From NCBI RefSeq assembly GCF_000745265.1, contig NZ_JQNN01000001.1, forward strand, positions 2,418,001 to 2,482,000: 64,000 nucleotides of DNA, in the 5' to 3' direction. The position numbers and the translations under genes were made by a program. The stretch comes from Massilia sp. 9096 (GTDB taxonomy: Bacteria > Pseudomonadota > Gammaproteobacteria > Burkholderiales > Burkholderiaceae_D). The notes below the pieces were generated by a model. That model saw nothing but the letters and a program-made list of their open reading frames with translations, made no database searches and was not told the DNA's origin. Positions 1 through 8,553 of the stretch are shown one piece after another. The number at the start of each line of letters is the position of its first letter. Within the stretch, counting starts at the first letter, position 1.

Positions 1-1958
1 CACGGATCGACGATGCGCGGCTCGATGTTGAACATCTGGTGCAGCGGAATCAGCGGCAGGTATTCGCCGCGTACCTTGACCACGCGGCCCTGGCCCGAGA
101 TTTCCTTGACGTCGGCGCGCGCCGGCTGGAGCGATTCGACCACGAAGCCGAGCGGCAGGATGTAGATCTCCTCGCCGCAGCGGATCGACATGCCGTCCAG
201 GATCGCCAGCGTCAGCGGCAGCGAGATCAGCATGGTGGTGCCGAAGCCCTTGGCCGAGCGGATGTCGATCGTGCCGCCCATCGCGGTGATGTTGCGCTTG
301 ACGACGTCCATGCCGACCCCGCGCCCGGACACGTCGGTGACCACTTCGGCGGTCGAGAAGCCCGGCGCGAAGATCAGCTGCCAGACTTCGGCATCGGTCA
401 TCGTGTCCGCTACCGGCAGGCCGCTCGAGAGCGCCTTGGCCAGGATCCGTTCGCGATTCAGGCCGCCGCCGTCGTCGGCGACTTCGATCACGATGTTGCC
501 GCCCTGGTGGGCCGCGGACAGGAACAGGCGTCCCGCTTCCGACTTGCCGGCGGCGCTGCGCGCGGCCGGCAGTTCGATGCCGTGGTCGATCGCGTTGCGC
601 ACCAGGTGCGTCAGCGGATCGACGATGCGCTCGATCAGGCCCTTATCCAGTTCGGTGGCGGCGCCGTGGGTGATGAAGTCGACCTTCTTGCCCAGCTTGG
701 ACGCCAGGTCGCGCACCATGCGCGGGAAGCGCGAGAACACGAAGTCCATCGGCATCATGCGGATCGACATCACCGCTTCCTGCAGGTCGCGCGTGTTGCG
801 GGTCAGCTGCGACACCGACTGCAGCAGGCGCTGGTGCAGCATCGGGTCGAGCCCGTCGCTGCGCTGTTCGATCATGGCTTGCGTGATCACCAGTTCGCCG
901 ACCAGGTTGATCAGCTGGTCGACCTTTTCGATCGAGACGCGGATCGATCCGGCCTCCGCGTGCGCCTGCGCGGGTGCGCCATCGGCCTTTTTCGCCGCCT
1001 TCTTGTCGGCGGCGCCATCGAAGCTCTCGGCCGGCTCGGCGCGCACGGGCGCCGCCGGCACGGGCGGCGTCTCGGCGACGATGCCGGCTTCGCGCCGGAT
1101 TTCCTCGATCGGCTGGAAGAAACCGTAGCCGAGTTCGTCGTCGGACGGCTCGGATGCCGGTGCAGCGGCGCCGTCGTGCGTGTCGTTCAGGTCGAAGAAG
1201 CCGTAGCCCTGCTCGTCCTCGATGCGCGCACGCTCGGCCGCTTCCTTGGCGCGCTGCTCGGGCGTGAGCGGCGGCGCTTCAAAAATCCTCAGGTCGTCCG
1301 GGTCGAGCACGAACGAGCAGATCGCGACGATGTCGTCGATGCTCTCGACCGTCATGATGACCAGCGCGGTGCGCCCGGCCGGCAGCGGCGTCACCGAGAC
1401 CCGGCCCAGCAGGCCGAGTTCGTCGACCAGCGCGTTGATGTCGCGCTGCGGGATGTCGGGCAGCTCGATCTTGTAGCGGTGTGCGCCCTCGCCCGCGTGC
1501 GCGTGCGCATGCGGCGCGGCCTCGGCGCGCAGAAAACTCGGCAGCGCCGGCTGCTGTGCCGCGACGACCACGCCTTCGGACAGTTCGTGCAGCATCATGC
1601 GCACGTTGGCGACCGCTTCCTGGTCGACCGGCGCCGCATGGCGATGGCCGTCCAGCTGCATCTTGAGGATGTCCTTGGCGGCGAGGAAGGCGTCGACGTG
1701 CTGCGCCGTGAGCGCCATTTCGCCCTTGCGGATGCGGTCGAGCAGCGACTCCAGCACGTGGGTCACTTCGCTCATGTCGTTCAGGCCGAAGGTCGAGGCG
1801 CCGCCCTTGATCGAGTGGGCGGTGCGGAAGATCGCGTTCAGGTCTTCCGGATCCGGCGATGCGATATCGACGGCCAGCAGCAACCGCTCCTTCTCGGCGA
1901 GCAGCTCCTCGGCCTCGTCGAAAAAGACCTTGTAAAACTGGCTGATATCGATGGTCAT
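1..1958 (-). CDS. cheA: Chemotaxis histidine kinase CheA (3' end outside window)
   Basis: CheA autophosphorylates in receptor arrays and passes the phosphate to CheY, setting flagellar rotation. About 652 residues are visible. The N-terminal Hpt (P1) domain has the phospho-acceptor in RTAHSIKGG, His48, the same number as in E. coli. A long Pro/Ala-rich linker follows, then dimerisation and HATPase domains (LTHLVRNAIDHGIE, later GRGVGMDVVKR). The window edge cuts within the CheW-like P5 domain. The ATG at 1958 lies 22 bases after the cheY stop, so it is the last visible gene of the flhD-to-cheA operon. All key kinase motifs are present. Identity is very secure; only the C-terminus is missing. 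Confidence 0.97.
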   Translation of the reverse strand, partial: MTIDISQFYKVFFDEAEELLAEKERLLLAVDIASPDPEDLNAIFRTAHSIKGGASTFGLNDMSEVTHVLESLLDRIRKGEMALTAQHVDAFLAAKDILKMQLDGHRHAAPVDQEAVANVRMMLHELSEGVVVAAQQPALPSFLRAEAAPHAHAHAGEGAHRYKIELPDIPQRDINALVDELGLLGRVSVTPLPAGRTALVIMTVESIDDIVAICSFVLDPDDLRIFEAPPLTPEQRAKEAAERARIEDEQGYGFFDLNDTHDGAAAPASEPSDDELGYGFFQPIEEIRREAGIVAETPPVPAAPVRAEPAESFDGAADKKAAKKADGAPAQAHAEAGSIRVSIEKVDQLINLVGELVITQAMIEQRSDGLDPMLHQRLLQSVSQLTRNTRDLQEAVMSIRMMPMDFVFSRFPRMVRDLASKLGKKVDFITHGAATELDKGLIERIVDPLTHLVRNAIDHGIELPAARSAAGKSEAGRLFLSAAHQGGNIVIEVADDGGGLNRERILAKALSSGLPVADTMTDAEVWQLIFAPGFSTAEVVTDVSGRGVGMDVVKRNITAMGGTIDIRSAKGFGTTMLISLPLTLAILDGMSIRCGEEIYILPLGFVVESLQPARADVKEISGQGRVVKVRGEYLPLIPLHQMFNIEPRIVDP

Positions 1959-1980
1959 GGTGCGCTCGTCGGCCGGGAAA

Positions 1981-2346
1981 TCAGCCGATCACCTTCTTGA
2001 CCACCTCGATCAGCCGTTGCGGATCGAACGGCTTGACCAGCCAGCCGTTGGCGCCCGCCGCGCGGCCCTTCGACTTCATGTCGTCGGAGGATTCGGTGGT
2101 GAGCATCAGGATCGGCACCTTCTGGTACGCCGGCAGGTCGCGCAGCGCCTTGATCAGCGACAGGCCATCCATCTTCGGCATGTTCTGGTCGGTCAGCACC
2201 AGGTCGACGCTCTGCTGCCTGGCCTTGTCGAGGCCATCCTGGCCGTCGACGGCTTCGACCACCTGGTAGCCGGCGGCCTTCAGGCTGAACGCCACCATCT
2301 GGCGCAACGAGCTCGAATCGTCGACTGCGAGAATTGTTTTAGCCAT
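1981..2346 (-). CDS. cheY: Chemotaxis response regulator CheY
   Basis: This is a single-domain receiver of 121 residues, the usual CheY size. The acidic pocket Asp9-Asp10, phospho-acceptor Asp53 (LTDQNMPKMDG), Thr83 and Lys105 (LVKPF) are all present. Phosphorylated by CheA, it would bind the flagellar switch and change rotation. The start has a clear AGGAG seven bases upstream. It sits between the CheZ-like gene and cheA, which suits a cognate regulator. A tumbling-type CheY is most likely, but with no output domain it could also be a phosphate sink. The family call is secure. Confidence 0.95.
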   Translation of the reverse strand: MAKTILAVDDSSSLRQMVAFSLKAAGYQVVEAVDGQDGLDKARQQSVDLVLTDQNMPKMDGLSLIKALRDLPAYQKVPILMLTTESSDDMKSKGRAAGANGWLVKPFDPQRLIEVVKKVIG

Positions 2347-2409
2347 CTTTTGCTCCTGCTTTTTTACGGGTGCCGGTTGCGCCGGCGTGTATGTTGAATG
2401 GATCGGGCG

Positions 2410-2958
2410 TCAGAACAGCTCGATGTCGCCGCTTTCCAGATGCTGCTGCTCGACCGACTTGCGCAGCATGCTGCGCAGTTCGAGCGACTGGATCGCCAGG
2501 GCCATGCTGACCTTGCCGAGGCGCTCGACGATTTCCTCGCTGTGGCTGTCCGGGGCGATGTCGGCGCCGTGTTCGGACAGCGTGGTCAGGAACTCGCGCA
2601 GGCCGGATACCCGGCGCAGCGTGCGGTCCAGCAGCTGGCTGGTCATGTCCTGGAACTGCATGCTGGTGATCGCGCTGTTGACGTGCTGGCCGATCTCGCC
2701 CGACATGCCGGACAGGCGTGCGCTGTCGACCTCGGTCGGCGCTTCGCCCGCCAGCAAGCGGTCGATCGCGTCCTGGCGCTCGCCCACCGCCTGGTGGATC
2801 GCCATAAAGCTGCCGGTCAGCTTCTCGATCGCTTCCTCGAGCAGTAGGTTGGTCTGCACCAGGTCGGTCTCGACCTCTTTCAGGTGACGGCGGCCGTGGT
2901 CCGACACGCCCGACAGCAGGCGCTTGACGTGAGACCCCAGAATCTTTTTTCTTGTCAT
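2410..2958 (-). CDS. CheZ-like chemotaxis protein (probable CheY-P phosphatase)
   Basis: A 182-residue, mostly helical protein with no signal peptide or membrane segment. The best clue is SMQFQDMTSQLLDRTL at about residues 99-114. It matches the FQDLTGQ active-site segment of CheZ, including the spacing of the catalytic Asp and Gln (here Asp104 and Gln108; E. coli Asp143 and Gln147). The protein ends in a short acidic, hydrophobic tail (SGDIELF), like the CheY-binding tail of CheZ. It is shorter than E. coli CheZ (214 residues). It lies directly upstream of cheY, with a GGAG site before its ATG. Phosphatase activity is inferred from the motif and position; a scaffolding role in the array is possible. 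Confidence 0.7.
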   Translation of the reverse strand: MTRKKILGSHVKRLLSGVSDHGRRHLKEVETDLVQTNLLLEEAIEKLTGSFMAIHQAVGERQDAIDRLLAGEAPTEVDSARLSGMSGEIGQHVNSAITSMQFQDMTSQLLDRTLRRVSGLREFLTTLSEHGADIAPDSHSEEIVERLGKVSMALAIQSLELRSMLRKSVEQQHLESGDIELF

Positions 2959-2984
2959 TGATTGCTCCAGAACGTTCCGTCGTC

Positions 2985-3974
2985 CTATGGCTTTTCCGTA
3001 GACGCCTGCGGCGTCTGCCCGCTCCCAACCGGAGGCGCCACCCCGCCTCCGGTTGCCCCTGCGACCGCCTTGGCCGCCGCATCCGGATCGTCGCCCGACA
3101 CGTCCAGGCCGCTGCCGTCGCGCTGTACCGATTGCTCGGTGCGCTTGTTCATCACCAGGATGCTGATGCGCCGGTTGATCGGGTTGAACGGGTCCTTGAC
3201 GTCCAGGTTGGCGGCCGAGGCCAGCCCGACCACGCGCAGGATCTTGTCCTCGGACAGGCCGCCGTGGATCATCTCGCGGCGCGAGGCGTTGGCGCGGTCG
3301 GCCGACAGTTCCCAGTTGCTGTAGCCGGCCTGGGTCGAATACGGCGTCGAATCGGTGTGGCCGGACAGGCTGATCTTGTTAGGCACGTCGTTCAGCACCA
3401 GCCCGAGCACGTCGAGGATGTCGCGCGTGTACGGCTGCAGCTCGGCGCTGGCGCTGGAGAACATCGGCCGGCTCTTCTCGTCGACGATCTGGATGCGCAA
3501 GCCTTCGTTGGTGACGTCCAGCAGCAGCTGGCTCTTGTACTTTTTCAGCTGCGGATTGGCGTCGATGGTCGACTCGATCTTCTGCTTGAGCTTGGCCAGG
3601 CGCTCGGCTTCCTCGTGCTCGAGGGCGGCGCGCGCGGCCTTCAGGTCGTAGGTCTTCTTGTCGGCCGGGGTGTCGCCTTTCTTGACCTGGCCGTTGCGGC
3701 GCGTCAGGTCCTGGCCGCCGCCCTGCAGGATCGAAGCACTGTCGCCGCTGCCCGAGCCGCCCTGCATGGCGACCTTGAGCGGCGTCTTGAAGTAGCTGGC
3801 GATGCCTTCCATGTCACCCTTGGTGGTCGAGCCGAGCAGCCACATGAGCAGGAAGAAGGCCATCATCGCCGTCACGAAGTCGGCGTACGCGATCTTCCAG
3901 GCGCCGCCATGATGGCCATGGCCGCCCTTCTTGATGCGCTTGACGATAATGGGCTTCTGGCCGTCGTCCGCCAT
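2985..3974 (-). CDS. motB: Flagellar stator protein MotB
   Basis: MotB is the peptidoglycan-anchoring half of the proton-driven stator. The 329-residue protein has a short basic cytoplasmic start, then one membrane helix with the proton-carrying Asp32 in AYADFVTAMMAFFLLMWLL. A plug and linker region follows, then an OmpA-like peptidoglycan-binding domain at about 165-290 (SLSGHTDSTPY, NWELSADRANASR, NRRISILV). The tail is Gly/Ala/Pro-rich. Its start abuts the motA stop with no gap, so the two are translationally coupled. The stator is the proton type by Asp32 and overall similarity. Identity is secure. Confidence 0.96.
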   Translation of the reverse strand: MADDGQKPIIVKRIKKGGHGHHGGAWKIAYADFVTAMMAFFLLMWLLGSTTKGDMEGIASYFKTPLKVAMQGGSGSGDSASILQGGGQDLTRRNGQVKKGDTPADKKTYDLKAARAALEHEEAERLAKLKQKIESTIDANPQLKKYKSQLLLDVTNEGLRIQIVDEKSRPMFSSASAELQPYTRDILDVLGLVLNDVPNKISLSGHTDSTPYSTQAGYSNWELSADRANASRREMIHGGLSEDKILRVVGLASAANLDVKDPFNPINRRISILVMNKRTEQSVQRDGSGLDVSGDDPDAAAKAVAGATGGGVAPPVGSGQTPQASTEKP

Positions 3975-4835
3975 TTACTTGCTCTTCGCTTTCTTGATGT
4001 GGTCTTCGAGTTCGGCAAAGGTCGGACGCTCGGTCGAGTACAGCACCTTGCGGCCGAATTCCACCGACAGCGCCGGGGCATAGCCGTTCAGGCTGGCCAG
4101 CAGCGTCACTTTCACGGTCTGGAACATCTTGCTCGACTCTTCCAGCTTCTGCTCCAGCAGCGCGCCGAGCGGACCGACGAAGCCGTAGGCCAGCAGGATG
4201 CCCAGGAAGGTGCCGACCAGCGCGTGCGCGATCAGCATGCCCAGCTCGGCCGGCGGCGCGCCCACCGATTCCATCGTGTGCACCACGCCCATCACCGCGG
4301 CGACGATGCCGAACGCCGGCAAGCCGTCCGCCAGCTTGTTGATGCAGGACGCGGGGACGTGGCCTTCGACGTGGTGGGTCTCGATCTCGTTGTCCATCAG
4401 GTTCTCGATCTGGAAGGCGTCCATGTTCCCCGACACCATCAGGCGCAGGTAGTCGGCAATGAATTCGATGATGTGGTGGTCGGCCAGCACCAGCGGGTAT
4501 TTCGAGAACACCGGGCTCTGCTCCGGGCTTTCGATGTCGCCTTCGATCGACATCAGGCCTTCCTTGCGCACCTTGGACAGCACGTCGAACAGCAGCGACA
4601 TCAGTTCCATGTACATGTCGCGGGTGTATTTGGAACCCTTGAACAGCGTCGGCAGCGCGCCCATGGTGGCTTTCACCGCCTTCGGGGTGTTACCGACGAA
4701 GAAGGCGCCGATCGCGGCGCCGAAAATCATCACCAGTTCGAGCGGCTGCCACAGTGCGGCCAGGTGCCCGCCCGCCATGGCGAAACCACCGAATACCGAT
4801 GCCATGACGACGATGTAACCAACTATAACAAACAC
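3975..4835 (-). CDS. motA: Flagellar stator protein MotA
   Basis: A 286-residue integral membrane protein that forms the proton channel with MotB and pushes on FliG. Four membrane segments are visible, two near the N-terminus (FVIVGYIVVMASVFGG and LVMIFGAAIGAFFVG) and two near residues 170-220 (LPAFGIVAAVMGVVHT and MLIAHALVGTFLGILLAYG), with a large charged cytoplasmic loop between them. The frame opens with GTG at 4835, which gives the usual MFVIVGY start of the family. The next ATG, ten codons in, would cut the first helix. Gene order flhDC-methyltransferase-motAB supports class-I control by the flhD promoter. Confidence 0.96.
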   Translation of the reverse strand: MFVIVGYIVVMASVFGGFAMAGGHLAALWQPLELVMIFGAAIGAFFVGNTPKAVKATMGALPTLFKGSKYTRDMYMELMSLLFDVLSKVRKEGLMSIEGDIESPEQSPVFSKYPLVLADHHIIEFIADYLRLMVSGNMDAFQIENLMDNEIETHHVEGHVPASCINKLADGLPAFGIVAAVMGVVHTMESVGAPPAELGMLIAHALVGTFLGILLAYGFVGPLGALLEQKLEESSKMFQTVKVTLLASLNGYAPALSVEFGRKVLYSTERPTFAELEDHIKKAKSK

Positions 4836-4933
4836 GGAAACCCCGACTGATGAATCTTAAGAGAAATATTTACGTACGGAACTAGATTAACTGGAGAATA
4901 GCCTACGGGCAAGTAAATGTGACTGCTTGTGGC

Positions 4934-5740
4934 TCAAATGTGCCAGACGAAGAGCGTTTTGCCGGTATTCGTAGTTACAAAGCGACGGTCGGGGGCGCGT
5001 TCGGCGATGACGAATTCGTAACTGAGAAGCAGGCTGCCGGGTTTCATCTCGGCCTGGGCCTTGCGCCAGAGGGCGCTCATCGCGGCCGGCGACAGGTAGG
5101 CGAACACCACGTCGTAGTGACCGAGATTCAAACGCTCGTAGTCGCCGCGCAGGAAACGCGCGCGCGAACCGCCCAGCGCGGCGCGCACGCGCGCAGCGAG
5201 CCAGGGCAGCGGCGCCAGTTCGATCCCGGTGACGTCGCAGTCGGGGCGCAAGCGCGCCAGCTCGAGCACCAGCCCGCCCACGCCGCTGCCGATGTCGATC
5301 ACCGCCAGCGGCCGCGGCGGCAACAGGCCGGCGACCAGGTCCCAGGCTTCGCGCCCGGACAGGAACAAAGGCACCTGGGTGCGGAAGGTTGACCAGAAGA
5401 TCAGCAGGAGGACGACGAACACGCCCAGGAACACGGCGGGTGGCAAGGCGGCGGCGTCGGCCATGCCGCGCGCCAGCAGCAGCGCGGGCGGGAACAGGAA
5501 CTGGATCGCGCGCCACCACGGCGCCAGCGCCATGCGCCAGGCCAGCAGCGCGGCCCAGCCACCCTGCAGCAGCGCGACTTCCAGGTAGCCCATGCCGGCG
5601 CCGGCGCGCGCCAGGCACCAGGTCGAGGCCAGGGTTAGCGGGAAGGCGGCGATCTGGCCGAGCAGCGCGCGCAGCGCCGGCGCTTGCAGGATCTGGCGCG
5701 CGAACGCATGCCACAAGCGGCGCGGGGCAGGCCCGGTCAT
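4934..5740 (-). CDS. Membrane-anchored class I SAM-dependent methyltransferase
   Basis: A 268-residue protein. The first about 120 residues are hydrophobic with three to four likely membrane helices (IAAFPLTLASTWCLA, LLQGGWAALLAW, FLGVFVVLLLIFW). A Rossmann methyltransferase domain follows, with motif I AVIDIGSGVGG at about 146-156, an acidic residue at the end of strand 2 (GIELAP) and a motif-II-like VVFAYLSP. The target is unknown. It sits between flhC and motA in the motility operon, so a role in flagellar or envelope modification is an inference from position only. The same arrangement is familiar in related Burkholderiales, which suggests a stable association with motility. Confidence 0.75.
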   Translation of the reverse strand: MTGPAPRRLWHAFARQILQAPALRALLGQIAAFPLTLASTWCLARAGAGMGYLEVALLQGGWAALLAWRMALAPWWRAIQFLFPPALLLARGMADAAALPPAVFLGVFVVLLLIFWSTFRTQVPLFLSGREAWDLVAGLLPPRPLAVIDIGSGVGGLVLELARLRPDCDVTGIELAPLPWLAARVRAALGGSRARFLRGDYERLNLGHYDVVFAYLSPAAMSALWRKAQAEMKPGSLLLSYEFVIAERAPDRRFVTTNTGKTLFVWHI

Positions 5741-5791
5741 GGCCTGCCCCGCTCGAAATCAGGGAGAGTCGTCACGCGAAGGGGTAGAGAA

Positions 5792-6340
5792 TCAGGCGGC
5801 GGCCAGCGCGGCGGCGTCCTTGGCCTTGCGGGTCTTGCCGGCGCGCGAAGGCATGTTGCACAGGCCGCACTGGTAGCCGGCGTTCAGGTCGAGGGCGTTG
5901 ACCACGTACTTGCCGTGGCACTTGGAGCAGCCGGCCAGCATCAGCATATTGCCCTGGAAGAAACGCACCAGGGTCCAGGCGCGCGTCAGCGACAGCAGCG
6001 GCTCTTCGCCCGCTTCCGGCGGCATTTGCTCGAGGTAGAGTTTATAGGCCTTCATCACGGCTTCGATGCCGTTGGCGCCGGCGTGCTCGACCAGGAACTT
6101 GTAGATGTTGATGTACAGCGAAGCGTGGATGTTCGGCTGCCAGGTCAGGAACCAGTCGGTCGAGAACGGCAGCATGCCCTTCGGCGGCGACATGCCCTTG
6201 AGTTCCTTGTACAGCTTGATCAGGCGTTCGCGCGACAGCGAGACTTCGCTCTCGAGCAGCTGGAGACGGGCGCCCAGCTGGATCAGCTCGATGGCCAGCT
6301 GGATTTCCTGGGCTTCCGACACGACGCTTTTCTTGCTCAT
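5792..6340 (-). CDS. flhC: Flagellar master regulator subunit FlhC
   Basis: FlhC pairs with FlhD as the heterohexameric activator of class II flagellar genes. The 182-residue length fits the family. The zinc site is intact: Cys138 and Cys141 ([10 protein letters not shown]), Cys158 and Cys161 (YQCGLCNM). The conserved core [16 protein letters not shown] and [19 protein letters not shown] is clear. The last 20 residues are a Lys/Ala-rich tail. A GGAG site precedes the ATG, and the gene follows flhD by about 65 bases. Identity is secure. Confidence 0.97.
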   Translation of the reverse strand: MSKKSVVSEAQEIQLAIELIQLGARLQLLESEVSLSRERLIKLYKELKGMSPPKGMLPFSTDWFLTWQPNIHASLYINIYKFLVEHAGANGIEAVMKAYKLYLEQMPPEAGEEPLLSLTRAWTLVRFFQGNMLMLAGCSKCHGKYVVNALDLNAGYQCGLCNMPSRAGKTRKAKDAAALAAA

Positions 6341-6405
6341 CCTTGACTCCGCAACCTGTAGAGATCGATCTTATTGATGCAATCGTTTGACGAACCGGGC
6401 TTGTA

Positions 6406-6723
6406 TTAAGCGATTTCTTCGGCCGGCTGGCCGGCCATCAGGATCGCGGCGTGCGACTGGGCCAGGGCGCGGTCCTTGCTGTGGCTGGTCAGCATCGACA
6501 GGATGGCGCTGTCGTCGAAGCGGAAGCGGGCCAGCATCATGTTGCCGCCGGCGAGTTTCAGGATCTGGGCATTGCTCATGCCTTCGATCAGGTCGGCGAT
6601 GTCCGCCGAGATACCCAGGCGGAAGATCGCGGTAACTTTGTCGGCGCGAATCATCTGCTGGGCGAGCATCAGGTAGCTCAGGTTCGCATCACGAATTTCA
6701 GCCATCATGTCGTTCACAGTCAT
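6406..6723 (-). CDS. flhD: Flagellar master regulator subunit FlhD
   Basis: First gene of the motility operon, 105 residues. The N-terminal MIAEIRDANLSYLMLAQQMIRAD-type dimer helix and the segment ARFRFDDSAIL are typical of FlhD. E. coli FlhD has a disulphide-forming Cys65 just before HFRFD; here that place is Ala, so the cross-link is absent, which is usual in betaproteobacteria. The ATG at 6723 has a strong GGAGAGA site. A 520-base upstream region, with a long hairpin 139 bases before the start, is the likely place of control. Confidence 0.96.
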   Translation of the reverse strand: MTVNDMMAEIRDANLSYLMLAQQMIRADKVTAIFRLGISADIADLIEGMSNAQILKLAGGNMMLARFRFDDSAILSMLTSHSKDRALAQSHAAILMAGQPAEEIA

Positions 6724-6861
6724 TTGTTCTCTCCGTTGATCTATCTAGCGTCGGCGCTGTCGTCAGTGCCGTTGTGTGTTGCTGTTGGGATAGATTCTGA
6801 CTGTGAGGCAACTTTTCGTGTATTGGAGATCGTCTGTATTTTACGCCCGGTAAACACGAAA

Positions 6862-6901
6862 GGGAACGTAGGAGTTTGTCTGACAAACCCCTTGCGTTCC
6901 C
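6862..6901. repeat. Nested inverted repeat upstream of flhD
   Basis: Outer arms GGGAACG (6862-6868) and CGTTCCC (6895-6901) enclose inner arms GTTTGTC (6874-6880) and GACAAAC (6882-6888) around a single T. Every arm is perfect. It lies 139 bases upstream of the flhD ATG. It could be a long 5'-UTR hairpin, a dyad operator or a terminator-like structure; no T-run follows on either strand, which argues against a simple terminator. Confidence 0.6.
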
Positions 6902-7011
6902 TATGGAGACCCCGTCAAAACAGGGCGAAAAATGCGGTATCGATTCTGCGGATTTGCTGCCATCGGCGACGCCAACAATCTGCTGATGTGTTGGTTATCG
7001 TCAACCTTTTT

Positions 7012-7185
7012 GAGAACTTTAGGCCTGTTTGCACATTTTTTTCAGGTCCGAAGCGCTCGTTGCGGCGTCCTTGATGAGCTTATCGGCCGGTTTTTCCCCG
7101 ACTTTAGGGTGATGGACAACTTTTTTTTCGACCCTTTCCGGCGCATCTGGTTCCGTTATCGGACGGGCTTTAGAGAACTTTAGGG
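7012..7185. repeat. Direct repeats GAGAACTTTAGG upstream of kynU
   Basis: GAGAACTTTAGG occurs identically at 7012-7023 and 7173-7184, and a shortened copy GACTTTAGGG occurs at 7100-7109. Spacing is about 88 and 73 bases. The last copy sits about 60 bases before the kynU ATG, where a regulator would bind. They look like binding sites for a shared regulator, though an expanded remnant is also possible. Confidence 0.45.
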
Positions 7186-7243
7186 TTTTCCCGAAAATTT
7201 TTTAAAATATTTTTGGGTTGGCTTATTTGCTACACTGCGCAGC

Positions 7244-8536
7244 ATGACCGCTACCCGCCCTCCCGCCCTCTCCGCCACCTCCCTTGCCGTTGCCGCCACG
7301 CGCGACGACTGCCTGGCGCTCGACGCCCGCGATCCGCTCGCCTCGCTGCGCGAACGCTTCGACCTGCCCGACGGCGTGATCTACCTGGACGGCAATTCGC
7401 TGGGCGCCCGCCCGCGCGCCGCGCTCGCGCGCGCACAGGAGGTGGTGGCGCGCGAATGGGGCCGCGACCTGATCAAGAGCTGGAACACGGCCGGCTGGTT
7501 CGAGATGCCCAAGCGCCTGGGTGACCGCCTGGCCCCGCTCATCGGCGCGCGCCCGGGCGAAGTCGCGGTAACGGACACCACGTCGCTGAACCTGTTCAAG
7601 GCCCTGGCCGCCGCGCTGGCGATGCAAGCCGAGCGCAGCCCCGGGCGCAAGACCATCGTCACCGAGCGCGGCAACTTCCCGACCGATATCTATATGGCGG
7701 ACGGCCTGGCGCGCTGGCTCGACCGCGGCTATCGCGTGCGCCTGGTCGAAGACCTCGACAAGCTGGAAGCGGCGGTCGACGCCGACTGCGCCGTGCTGAT
7801 GCTGACCCACGTGAATTACCGCACCGGGCGCCAGCACGACATGGCCGCCCTGACGCGCCATGCCCACGCCAACGGTGCGCTCGCCGTATGGGACCTGGCT
7901 CACTCGGCCGGGGCGGTGCCGCTCGACCTGCATGCGGCAGGCGCGGACTTCGCGGTCGGCTGCACCTATAAATACCTGAACGGCGGCCCCGGCGCGCCGG
8001 CCTTCATCTGGGTGCCGCAGCATCACCAGGCCGCGTTCCGCCATCCTCTGACCGGCTGGTGGAGCCACGCGGCGCCGTTCGCGATGTCGCACGGCTTCGA
8101 AGCGGCCGACGGCATCGGGCGCGCGCTGTGCGGCACCCAGCCGGTCGTGTCGCTGGCGCTGGTCGAGTGCGGGCTGGAGGTGTTCGAGGCCACCGGCATG
8201 GAGGCGATCCGCGCCAAGTCGCTGCAGCTGACCGACCTGTTCATCGCCCTGGTCGAGGCGCGCTGCGCGGCCCATCCGCTCGGCCTGGTGACGCCGCGCG
8301 AGCACGAGCGGCGCGGCAGCCACGTCAGCTTCACGCATCCGCACGGCTATGCGGTGATGCAGGCGCTGATCGAGCGCGGCGTGATCGGCGACTACCGCGA
8401 GCCGGCCATCATGCGCTTCGGCTTCACGCCGCTGTACACGCGCTTCGTCGACGTCTGGGACGCGGTCGAGGTATTGCGCGACATCCTCGACAACGAGACC
8501 TACGACAAGAACGCCACACGCAGCGCAGTGACCTGA
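7244..8536 (+). CDS. kynU: Kynureninase
   Basis: A PLP-dependent hydrolase that cleaves L-kynurenine to anthranilate and alanine. It has 430 residues, close to the bacterial norm. The PLP lysine is Lys243 in [24 protein letters not shown] carries the cofactor-binding Asp, and IYLDGNSLG near the start is typical of KynU. No Shine-Dalgarno site precedes the ATG at 7244, but a TACACT -10-like box ends seven bases before it, so a leaderless or near-leaderless message is possible. kynA follows 17 bases downstream, forming a two-gene tryptophan-degradation unit. A kynB-type formamidase is not next to it. Confidence 0.95.
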   Translation: MTATRPPALSATSLAVAATRDDCLALDARDPLASLRERFDLPDGVIYLDGNSLGARPRAALARAQEVVAREWGRDLIKSWNTAGWFEMPKRLGDRLAPLIGARPGEVAVTDTTSLNLFKALAAALAMQAERSPGRKTIVTERGNFPTDIYMADGLARWLDRGYRVRLVEDLDKLEAAVDADCAVLMLTHVNYRTGRQHDMAALTRHAHANGALAVWDLAHSAGAVPLDLHAAGADFAVGCTYKYLNGGPGAPAFIWVPQHHQAAFRHPLTGWWSHAAPFAMSHGFEAADGIGRALCGTQPVVSLALVECGLEVFEATGMEAIRAKSLQLTDLFIALVEARCAAHPLGLVTPREHERRGSHVSFTHPHGYAVMQALIERGVIGDYREPAIMRFGFTPLYTRFVDVWDAVEVLRDILDNETYDKNATRSAVT

Positions 8537-8553
8537 GCGCACGGAGGCCGGGG

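Larger units (their letters stand above)
6724..7243. promoter_or_regulatory. Divergent control region between flhD and kynU
   Basis: This 520-base gene-free stretch is richer in A+T than its surroundings. It contains a nested perfect hairpin at 6862-6901, on the flhD side. It also contains a 12-base direct repeat (7012-7023 and 7173-7184) with a partial copy at 7100-7109, on the kynU side, and an A/T-rich run at 7190-7220 just before a TACACT box at 7231-7236. No credible small gene was found in it. It should hold the promoters of both the flagellar master operon and the kynurenine genes. Confidence 0.7.

Noticed and set aside
39..2000. A 653-codon open frame on the plus strand
   Set aside because: It is antisense to cheA, whose motifs are unmistakable.
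4836..4933. Sigma-28 flagellar promoter before motA
   Set aside because: I looked for TAAA-N15-GCCGATAA on the minus strand and found only scattered partial matches.
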